A DNA stretch of 64,000 nucleotides from Edaphochlamys debaryana (lineage: Eukaryota; Chlorophyta; Chlorophyceae; Chlamydomonadales): assembly GCA_016858145.1 (NCBI GenBank), contig JAEHOE010000057.1, forward strand, positions 496,001-560,000. Reading direction: 5' to 3'. The notes beneath the pieces are model-generated. The model was not told where the DNA came from, ran no database searches, and saw only the letters and a list, made by a program, of their open reading frames with translations. Shown here piece after piece: positions 55,051 to 64,000 of the stretch (position 1 is the stretch's first letter; each line of letters opens with the position of its first letter). The position numbers were made by a program, and so were the translations under genes.

Positions 55051-57512
55051 CTACGCCAGCTTCTTGGAGAGCTGAGTGAAGCTCTGCGTCTTGGACAGCA
55101 CCCACAGCGTCTGCAGGTGCGTGGCCAGCGCGTGCGCGATGTTGCGGCGCTCCAGCAGCTTGATGCCGTGCTTCTCGCAGATGGCGCGGTACTTGGGGTA
55201 CAGCGCCACGTACTGGGAGTACGACACACCTGTACGGCAGCGTACGGCGGAGCGGGGAACAGCGTGTCAGAAGACGACAGGCCAGATACGTATCCGCTTC
55301 GCCCGCCACGCCTCCCTGGTCAAAGCGCCCTGACCGAACACAGGAGCGCAATGGCACACGGCTCGGCCCCGTATACCCAGACCTCCACTGCTGGTCTCCA
55401 CTGCCCTCAGCCATGCTGACCCGCACTCCGAGGCCTTTTCCAGTTTTCCTCTGCCCTTCACCCGCCTACCCCCATTCCCACGCCCGCTCCTGCCTCGCCA
55501 GCTCCCTCCCTCACTGCCTTCCATCCTTTCCCCAGCCTCCGCCGCCCCAGGGCCCCACCCGGGATGATGTGGTGCAGCGACTGCATGTTGAGTCCGATGG
55601 TGAGGTAGGTCCACAGCCGCGAGCCCTGGCTGTAGTCCACGGAGGTCAGCACCATGCGCCGCGCCCAGTGCAGCTTCTCCAGGTCCGCCGTGGGCGCCTC
55701 GGCGTCCAGCTGGATGTGCGAGATCTGGGCAATGGTCTGGGGTAGGGGGAGGAGGGACGGGGAGGAGGCAGGGGGGCGGATGAGGCAGGGGTTGCGGGCC
55801 AGGTGGGGGAGGGCAGCGTGGAGGGCGAGGGGTGGGTGCGAAATCTGAAACGGACCAGGCGATTCGGACATGCGGGGCGCAGAGCGGAGGTGTGGTTGCC
55901 CACACGTGTATGCCCACGAAACGCGCCCCGGATCTGCCGGATCTCTGGGTCCGCGCCCGCCCTGTCCTCGTCCACCTCGCAGCACCCGCTTCGCGCGTGC
56001 CCATCACTGCGAAAGAGAGTCCTCCTGCAGCCCGCTGTGGCCACCAGCGTGACGGTAGATCCCCCCCTCCCTCCCCCGGGCTCCCACCATGAAGGCCACC
56101 GACATCATGAAAGTGGGCAGCAGCGTCAGCAGCGCCGCCCGCCCGAAGGAGAAGCGCAGGAAGGGCGTCACGTAGAAGAGCAGCACGGTGCAGATCTGCG
56201 GGGCGGAGCGGGCGCGGTCGAGGGCGGGTTACAGTGGGGAGATCCAGCGGGGGCGCATGGCCGTGGATGCCGGGCCGGCCACGTCACCCGACACGTGGCG
56301 TTACGGGGGCCAAGCACTCTTGGCGGGAGAATGCGGGCGGACGGATGCGTGTCGGTAGGAGGGCAAGTATGCACAGGTGGACACAGGGGCGACCATGCGG
56401 CGACGGGTACCGCAGTCGTGTACCGGGCTACGGTATGGGCAACAAGTACGCCCGTCCCGTCCCAGCAACCGACACCCCTTCCGGGACCCCCGGGATCCCC
56501 GGGGTCCTGCGTGATCCTCAAACCCCCCTGAATGCCCTGCTGTTCCCAGGCTCCTTGCCTGAATCACAATGCTGGGGTGGAACTGGGCAAGGGTCTTCAC
56601 GTCCTGCTGGGTCTTCTGGTCCGCCTTGCCCTTCCGGCGTGCCGCCGCGCCGCGGAAGTAGGAGATGGGGGCCAGGATCGTGAAGCCGATGTGCGCAAAG
56701 AGGTACATACCGAGGTGGGCGACGAAGCGGATGGCGTGGTGCAGGGACTGGGGACCCAGGTTTTGCTCGGGGTGGATGCGCATGATGGGGAAGTGCGCGT
56801 CGAGGTCACAGTCCTTTCCGTTGAGGTTGGTGTAGGAGTGGTGCAGCACGTTGTGCTGCAGGTACCAGCAGCCGGTCGAGTTGGTGATGAGCGAGCAGGC
56901 GTAGCAGAGGAAGTTGTTGACCAGGGGGTGCCGGGAGAGCGCGAAGTGCCCGCCATCGTGGACCATCGCCGCGCACAGAACCCACAGGAACCACGGCAGC
57001 GCGAAGGCCGCCAGGGGCGTGCCCTTAATCCAGAGCCGCAGGGCCCAGATGAGCCCGACCGCGTGGACGCAGTGGAGGATCACAAACGTCCGCGACAACT
57101 TGGTCTCGCCGTGGGCGCGCACCATCGCCTTGATATCCTCGTAGAAGGGGTCCGACTGGTAGGCCACACGGCCACCATTCTGGATGCCCACCACGGCCGA
57201 CGCGTCGGCCGCGACCGCAAGGCCGTCGAGCTGCCCCGAGACGATGGGCGCGCTCCCATCGAGGTTGTTGGCGGCCTTGACCACAGGCAGCGAGACACGG
57301 AAGCGCTCGAGCACGCGCAGGTGCTTGTTGTTGAGGACGTGGTACTGCTCAAACAGCTCGGTGCAGTCACGCCCCCGTCCTAGCAGTATGGCATCCGTCC
57401 CCCCTGGGTGCGAGGCTATCCAGCTCGCGAGGTCATAGACCTGCCCATGGATCACCCAGTAGTCGTGCGGCGGCTTGGGGGTCTCCGGAGGCCCCCCTTG
57501 AAGCTGGCACAT
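55051..57512 (-). CDS. Front-end fatty acid desaturase with N-terminal cytochrome b5 domain
   Basis: Such enzymes add a double bond between an existing one and the carboxyl end of polyunsaturated acyl chains, taking electrons from the fused cytochrome b5; they sit in ER or plastid envelope membranes. Four exons (57512-56559, 56195-56088, 55736-55559, 55229-55051) join in frame to 472 residues, the usual length. Residues about 18-75 form the b5 domain (YWVIHGQVYDLASWIASHPGG, FEQYHVLNNKHL). The three histidine boxes are HDGGH, HNVLHH and QSLHH; the Gln that replaces the first His of box three is the mark of front-end desaturases. Hydrophobic stretches at ALPWFLWVLCAAMV and LGMYLFAHIGFTILAPI fit membrane segments. 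The first intron uses a GC donor. Regioselectivity (delta-4, -5 or -6) cannot be told by eye. Divergent from FANCD2. Confidence 0.92.
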
Positions 57513-57965
57513 TTCTAGGTGATGGGCGCCCGAAAAAGAGCTAGGGAGCTGGCGTTCGGTGCCCGGTGTGGATGGTATGCCACTCTAGGCGGGGATGTGG
57601 CTTAGAATGGCAGAGGGAACAGTGAAAACGCTAGGGGAAGGAAAGCGATTCCCGAATGGGATGGCCTCCCCAAGAGGGCGCGGTTCCGCCTGACCTCCAC
57701 TGTGCTGGATATAGCCGTGTGCGTGCTTTACTTACCTGGCCTTGCTTGAACGTGCGGAGCTGGCCAGCCACCCTCCCGCCTGAACACTCAGCACCCCAGG
57801 GTTCATTTCGGCCCTCGGCTGACCGCGATGCTGTGTAGGGATTGGTGCATACAACACGACTGTACACGCTCGGACGGGAGCCCGGCTTGCTGAATCAGCT
57901 CACCGACAGCTGGGGCTGCCTTGCACAGCACAGAGGCCCAGGGGCGCCCTTGAGCGCTCGCCGCG
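57513..57965. promoter_or_regulatory. Shared divergent upstream region (desaturase / FANCD2)
   Basis: 453 bp separate the two start codons. TATAGCC near 57711 is a possible TATA-like site, orientation unclear. Confidence 0.45.
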
Positions 57966-60900
57966 ATGGACCGCAGCGGCTTGCAGGACATCTCAAACCA
58001 GGATTGGACGCGTGAGGGCGCAGCGCCGGATAAGCAGCCAAGGCCATCGCAGATGAGCGCCCTGCAACTCTTCCTGGACGTGGTGAGCTCTCGGCAGCAG
58101 AGCTCTGAGGGGGTAGTCTGCGAATCTTGTGGGCTGGTCTCACAGAAAAGCGCACGCACGCAGACCGAGGCGGGCGGAGTGCGTGGATGGACCCCGCCGG
58201 AGGACGGCGTGGCTGGGCTCACGCTCGAGGTATCGGACATCCGCAAGCTGAGGCGCCACCTAGAGACCCGTCTGCAGCGGTGAGCGCGTACGGGGGGATA
58301 TATGAACACTGCGGCCGGCCAAGCGCTCATACGGTTTGCTGAAGTTGGGGGGCAGGGGCGTGCTACTCGGCCTCCTTCACATCTAACCAACTCTCACCCC
58401 GCCCCATCCCCGCCGTCCCCGGGCGCCGCGATCCACAGCGACCCCGCCCTCCGGGAGCGGTGGCTCGAGGGCCTCAAGGAGGCGTGCGCTGACGAGGAGG
58501 CCCTGCACAGGTGGATACCCGCGCGCTGGGGAGTGCGTCTGCCTGCCCGGCCTGGGGGGGCCCCCGACCCGACCCACATGGCCATATCCCCGAGGTCTTC
58601 GAAATGCAGTCTACTCAAGCCCCGCACACACTGCCACTGCTACTCGCCCACCTACCGCCCACGTCCCCTCCCCCGGCCACGCGTGCGCTCCCCTCCCACC
58701 CACCTCCCTGCCAGGGCCCTGCGCCCCATGACGCTGCCCCCCGGCCTCATCCCCGGCTCCGTCAACTCGGGCGGCAGCGGCGCGGGCGGCTGCGGCAGCT
58801 GGAGCGACTCGTTCCTGCGCTGCGTGCTGGGTGTGGACTGCCTACAGGTGGGGGTGGTCAGCTGTGGGGGGGCGGGGGATGGAGGCGGCGGAGCCGTGCT
58901 GTCGGCAAGACGCACGGCTACCGGGGGGGGCGTGGTAAGGCGCCAACGTTGCGGGACGTGTGCTGCACCGGTCGCCGCAGCGCAGAGGTGTCTTGGCCCA
59001 CCGCTTTCGCTGCGCCGGCCCAGTCTCTGCCGCCACTGCCCTCGGCCAATACGTTAACGCTGTGCTCAACCCATATCAGTGATATCACCCACCTCTCTAA
59101 ACTACCCCGCGACACGCAGGCCCCCCTGGCCACGTGGCTCCTGCAGCAGCTGCCCGTGCTCACCACGGCCGGGGGCGCGGGCGGCGACGCGGGCGGCGAC
59201 GGCGACGGAGCCGGGGCGGAGGCGGGCGGGAGCATCCCGGGCCTCATCCTGAGCCAGCTGAGGTGGTAAGCGCAGCGGGGGCCGGCGAAGGCTGGAGGTC
59301 ACTCGCAGGCGGGTCTGCCCTGGGCAGGGATGGACGAGGGCAGGCTCTCTCCTGGCAACCCCGTCCCCATGGCCCCCCTCGAGGGCCCCCCCTCACGTGC
59401 ATCCCCCACTTCCTTCCGACCCCTCCTCCTCGCTGCCAGGCTGGACGTCGTACCCGAGGCGTCCTTCCTTGAAGGCGGCGGCGGCGGCGGGGCCGGCGGC
59501 GGCGGCGGCTACGGCCCCGGCGGCTCCCCGCTTGTGGCGGTGGCGCTGGAGGTGCTGGCGCTGGTGCCGCCCCCCCTGCAGCGGCAGATGGTGGGGCTGC
59601 TGCCCGAGGTGGCAACGGCGGAGGACCACGAGGTGTGTGTTAAGGAGGCACGGTGTGTGGGGGGCGGGGGGCAGGTTGGGGGAAAGAGGGGTGCTGAGGG
59701 ATGGGTGGGGGGCGGGGCTCAAGGATAGGCGCCGCCTGACGCATCCTGGATGCTGACGCTCGACCGCTTTTGCTCACTCGCGCCGGCCCCTCCGCATGCC
59801 TCCTCCCTTCCCTAGTCCTGCCGCTCCCTTCTTCCCTATCCCTCCTATCGCCCCTTCTAGCCCGCTGCCAACTCCTTTCCCAGCGCATCTACGACAAGCC
59901 CCCACCATCTGCCCTTTCCAAATCCCCCCTAACCGCCTGTCACCCCACCCCCTATCCCCCTATCCTCCTCCTTTCCCCTCCTCCTCCTCCAATCCCCCCC
60001 TCAGGTCATCTACGACAAGCTGTCCCAGCTGCTGGACGCCGAGCTGGGCTTCGTGGCGCCCTGCCTGGAGGCGCTGCAGCAGCTGCAGCTGGAGCAGGGG
60101 CTGCAGGACAGGGTGGGGCGGGTGGAGGGGTTGGGGGTAGGGGCTGGGATGGGATGGGATGGGATGGGGTGGGGGTAAAGGGGTAGGGGACAGAGGGGGA
60201 TTCGGGGAGATGCAAGGGAGGGGGATCGAGGGTTAAGGGGTGGAGTGGACAAAGGCAAGCGAACGGGCCGGGTGTGCCGAGGATGCGGCTGGCCAAGGAA
60301 AGTGGGGATGGCTTATGCGTGTCTGCGCCATGCTAGCTCTGAAGCCAGCGCTTCCGGCCCCTCCCCGCGCCCTGTGTACGGCAGGTGGTCTCCGAGATGG
60401 TCGACCGTCTGTCGGGCATAGAGCCCGACGACCTGCCCGCCTTCGTACGCTTCGTCGTACAGTACAGCACGGGCCCGGCGGGCGGTACGGCAGGCTTCGG
60501 CCGCGGCCGCGCGGCGGCCGGCGCGGCGGGCCCCTCCTCCAGCCACCACGCAGACGGCTGCGACCCTTCAACTTCCGCCGGGGCGCATGACTCAGCCACC
60601 GCGCCAACCGTGATCGCGGCCCTCCGCGCCGGCCTCCCCCTTGTAGATCTCTCCGACCCCCGCCTCTCAGTGCCCGTGCACGACCCCAAGGGCAAGCGGG
60701 GCGCAGCGGGCGGCGGCGGCGGTCGGGGCGCGGAGGCGGTGGAGGTGCGGCTGCTCCGGGAGCTGGCGGTGGCTCTGGCGGCGAACGATGCCGCAGCCAC
60801 GGCCGCACTCAAGGTGGGTGGGTGGGCGCGGATGCGTCAAGGAGGAAGGACGGAGAGAGGGTGAAGTTTGGGAGAGGGCCGAGGTGGGGATTGGCAGGCC

Positions 60901-63900
60901 TGGGCTGCAAGGAGCTCTGAGGCGTTGCAGTGGGGAGGACACGTTTGTTTCCACCTCCCCGCCCCACCCTCAGGCCATCACCGCCGCCGGCCGCGTCCGT
61001 GTCGGCTCCAGCGGCTCCTCGGCGCCCGACCTCCGAGCAGGTAACTTGTCTTTGCCCAGGGCCCTCTTCCCCTCCTCGCCACCTCTCCTTCCGCCCGACG
61101 AGTCAGCAAGAGGACAGCGACTCTTCCCGTCCTGGCCACGCCCATCGGCTTGATTCGTGACCCCGTGCTTCCCTCGACGCCCCAACTGCTCCTCCACCCG
61201 CGCTTCCCCCGCAGACGGTGACGACGACGAGGAAGCCGCGGACGAGGACGGCGACGAGGAGGCTGGCGGCGGCGGGCGCGGCGGGCGAGGTGGCGGCGGC
61301 GGGCGCGGCGGCGCCGCCGCGCTGGCGGGCGGTCCCAACCGCCTGGTGGGCTTGGACCTGTGGGTGCTGCTGGCCCTGCTCGGGGGCCGGCGAGGCAAGG
61401 AGGCAGACAAGGTGCTTCGGGCCAAGATCGCTGATGGTGAGGCGGGAGAAGGGTGAAGGAATTGGGAAACCGTACAGGAAATGGGCATGGGATAGAGGCA
61501 CACGGAGATGGAAGGATGCATGACCTACTTCAGAGAAGGAAAGGTATGGGAGCAGGTTGAAAGGGCTTGGGACGGAGGTGGGGAGGTGGGATCGAGCGCA
61601 ATCGGGCTCGCCCCTCCACACACACCCCCCATCCCGTTCCCCCGCTCCGCCCCAGGCTCCGCCAGCCCCGCCTGGCTCACGTCCACACTCATGGGCCACC
61701 CGGGGGCACTCCGGGAGTTCTGGCCGGCAGCGGCAGCGCTGGCGGCGGCGCTGGCGGGCGCCAAGCCCGGCACGCCGGCGGCGACGGCTGGCGCCCGCCT
61801 GTACGCCATCCTCTTCGCCGCCATGTCTGACGCGGACGGGTCCGTGTACCGCCTGGTACGGCACGGCCTGGGGGCCTGGGGTCTGTCATGGCAGCCCCGA
61901 CTTGATGCTATGACGCTCCACGGATCCATCTAGCTTGTCCGCAACCCCCGCCGTACAACCTGCCGTACAACCTGCCGTACACGCCCCGCAGGAGGTGATC
62001 CAGGCCCTGCACACGCACCTGGGCTCGGGCTGCCCCGAGGAGGTGGACACGGCCCTCGAGGCGCTGAGCCTGCTGGCCGAGGGTGCGTCAGACACTCCCA
62101 CCTCCTTACACATCCCCACCCACCCGTCCACCCCCCTCTTCTTTCCCCCGCCACTCCCTCACCCCCTCCAACCCACCCTTCCTCCACCTGCCCCGCAGGC
62201 CCGCTCTCCCGGCCCACGCCGTCCGGCCCCGGCACCGGCCCCACCAACGGCGGCGGTGCGCCCCCCGCGCCCGCGCTGTCGGCCCACGGGTCGGCCCTGG
62301 GCTGCTGCCTGGACCACCTGGACGCCTTCAGCGATGCGCAGCTGGCGGGGCTGTTCGGGGCGCTGGCGGCGGTCACGGGGGGCGCGGAGGGTGAGGACGG
62401 GGGGGCGTGTGGTGCGGTTGGCGGGTTGTGTGCGGGGCTGGTGGGGCGGGGTGGGGGAAGGGGGCTGTGGGCTCCCGCCATTTCCAGGTGTTTATCTTGG
62501 GCGTGTACAATCTTGCTTGTGAAGGGCTGCGCAAACTCTGCATCCCGGGCCCCCTCCGCAGGCCTGGCCTGGTCGGCCCGCGAGGCCGCGGCGAGGGGCG
62601 AGGGCGCCCCCCAGGGCGGGGTGGTGCGGATGCCTGGCGGCGCGGGCGGGCGGCTGGAGGGCGAGGTGGCGGTGGTGATTGAGAAGGCGCTGCAGGGGGC
62701 GGCACCGTACAAGCGCATCGGGGTCGCAGGTACGGCACAGCAGCTGATGCAGTACAGCGTCCTATCGTTTCGGCCTCATCCTGACGATTGGCGTTTGCAG
62801 ACAGACTCATCACCCTGACCCACATCCGCACCTCAACGTTTCCTCCGTCCAACCACCACCTATACCTGCGCCCGCCCCACCTGCTCCACCCCTCCAGGCG
62901 CGCTGGCCTTCCTGGCCCGCACCGGCTCCGCCCTGGCCCTGCTCGAGGGGGCGGGGGGCGGCGGCCCCGCACCGGGCGGCACGCAGGCGGGCGCCTCCCA
63001 GCCGGCGGCGCCGCCCAACCCGTCCTTCGGTGAGCTGGGCAGCCCGCAGGACCCAAAGGCTGCAAACCACCACCGAGGCTTCACCCTCGGGTGCAGCGTG
63101 CAGCGTGCACAACCCCAATACATTCCTGTTCACGCTGTTTATCCTGCTCTCTCTCCTTTCCACCATCTCTGAGCTTCTCTTACTCTTCCAGCAACCCCTT
63201 CGTTCCCCTGCAGTCCTGATCCTGGCGGCGCATACCGCCCCGCCGTCTTACCTTGTCCCGTCTGCGCTCACCAAACTCGTCTTCCCTCCCCCTTCCTACA
63301 ACCCCCCTTCCATTCCATCAACCCCTCCTCCCCCCGGCCCCCCAGCCCTGCTCCTGGCCGAGTGGAATGGCCGCGTGGACTCGCTCCTGGCCGCCACAGA
63401 GTCCGCCCCCGCGGCCCGCGCCCTGGCCTTCACACGCATGGCGGAGCTGCTGCAGCGGACCACGGGGGCGGGGGCCGGGGCCGCGGGGGGACCGCAGCGG
63501 CAGGCGCACGGGCAGGCGGCGGGCGGTGCCGCGGGGGGTGCGGAGGCCGTACCGTGGGGCCTGACGCTCCCCAAAGAGGCGCGGGCGTACGTGCTGGGCG
63601 TGGTGCAGGTGGGTGGGTGGCGGTTCTTCCCTAGTGCCTTCTGCCTACCTCCCCGCCTCGGCGGCTCCTCTCCTCTCATCTGCCGCACCCTCCTGCCCGC
63701 CCTGCGCACGCCCTTAAACCTCCTTCCCCCGCCACGCGGCCACGCTCAGTTGCAAGTCCCACACCCTCCCACCCCCGCTCCAGGACCTCCTGGAGGCCGC
63801 CTTCATAGTGAACCAGTCCGACCTGCCCAACCTGCCGCCGGTGCGAGTGCCCGGCAGCAGTAGGACCATGAGGTAGGGGCAGTCTCTCCCGTGGGTAGGA

Positions 63901-64000
63901 GCACGCGGTCAAGTCAGGCCGAACGCCAACGGTAGGGCCGAACGCCCACGGCAGGGCTGGCGCCTCCACACGTGGAGGCAGGTACCGGCGTGTCACATAT
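57966..64000 (+). CDS. FANCD2: FANCD2 homologue, 5' part (runs off the window)
   Basis: FANCD2 pairs with FANCI to form the DNA clamp of interstrand-crosslink repair, locked on DNA by monoubiquitination. The match to animal and plant FANCD2 is clear in order: LTLEVSDIRKLRRHLETRLQR, WLEGLKEACADEEALHR, SFLRCVLGVDCLQ, LILSQLRWLDVVPE, EVIYDKLSQLLDAELGFV (from 60004), VSEMVDRLSGIEPDDLPAFV (60385), DLWVLLALLGGRRGKEADKV (61353), LEVIQALHTHLGSGCPEEVD (near 61990), CLDHLDAFSDAQLAGLFGAL and finally VVQDLLEAAFIVNQSDLP. The last exon seen ends at about 63871 with ATGAG|GTAGGG. This covers somewhat over half of the animal protein; the C-terminal half is beyond the window. Unusual points: Gly-rich insertions and an acidic plus Arg-Gly-rich segment at 61215-61330. 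The start ATG is the first in the frame but has not been tested by an upstream homologue. Confidence 0.93.

Noticed and set aside
56532..57383. 283-codon plus-strand ORF
   Set aside because: Antisense to desaturase exon 1, which contains the b5 domain and histidine boxes.
55870..57512. Continuous 403-codon reading of the desaturase through its first intron
   Set aside because: The reading leaves the desaturase family after PSIVIQ, and the proper continuation ICTVLLFYVTP is found after a splice acceptor at 56196.
1..64000. tRNA and rRNA genes
   Set aside because: No B-box-like GGTTCRANTCC paired with a plausible cloverleaf, and no conserved rRNA segment, was noticed by eye; a covariance-model search would be decisive.

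Overview
The window looks like nuclear DNA of a volvocine/chlamydomonadalean green alga. The sequence is very GC-rich, genes are broken into many short exons by mostly GT-AG introns of 100-900 bp, TGTAA (the usual chlorophyte poly(A) signal) follows several genes, proteins carry Ala/Pro/Gly-rich insertions, and the gene content is eukaryotic (SNARE, proteasome, SWR1 complex, FANCD2, front-end desaturase). No bacterial operon, CRISPR, rRNA or tRNA signal was seen. Coordinates given for genes run from start codon to stop codon and include introns; exon joins were made by eye from splice signals and reading frame.

Layout, left to right. 1-1791: no gene, one copy of a dispersed repeat. 1792-5778 (-): M20 amidohydrolase of the IAA-amino acid hydrolase type, with an N-terminal signal peptide and a C-terminal RDEL. 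6156-6853 (+): YKT6 R-SNARE, divergent from the hydrolase. 7530-10887 (-): YL1/VPS72/SWC2, with a tandem-repeat array inside its largest intron. 12102-20565 (+): RPN2/PSMD1 proteasome subunit in about 22 exons. 21804-29233 (+) and 32538-39835 (+): two tandem paralogous protein kinases with a long GAF-like N-terminal region. 43666-47446 (+): a protein with a CxCxxC/W-H SAND-like module, a Tudor-like segment and Pol II CTD-like YxSP heptads. 50793-52939 (-): F-box-like ankyrin protein. 55051-57512 (-): cytochrome-b5-fused front-end fatty acid desaturase. 57966 to the right edge (+): the N-terminal part of FANCD2.

The genes do not form one pathway. Housekeeping genes (YKT6, VPS72, RPN2, FANCD2) are interleaved with lineage-specific families (kinase pair, ankyrin protein, SAND-like/Tudor-like protein). 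Several neighbours are divergent with short shared upstream regions (hydrolase/YKT6, desaturase/FANCD2). The gene-poor stretches at 29.2-32.5, 39.8-43.7, 47.4-50.8 and 52.9-55.1 kb look lower in GC and hold hairpins and small repeats but no gene I can support.

The most interesting signals are: (1) the tandem kinase pair, with blocks of near-identity including an intron next to diverged blocks, which suggests gene conversion; (2) the CTD-like heptads in the SAND-like/Tudor-like protein; (3) an acidic plus RGG-rich insertion in FANCD2, and the apparent lack of the lysine that is monoubiquitinated in animals; (4) introns that are G-rich at the 5' end and C-rich at the 3' end in RPN2 and its housekeeping neighbours; (5) the RDEL tail on the algal auxin-conjugate-type hydrolase.
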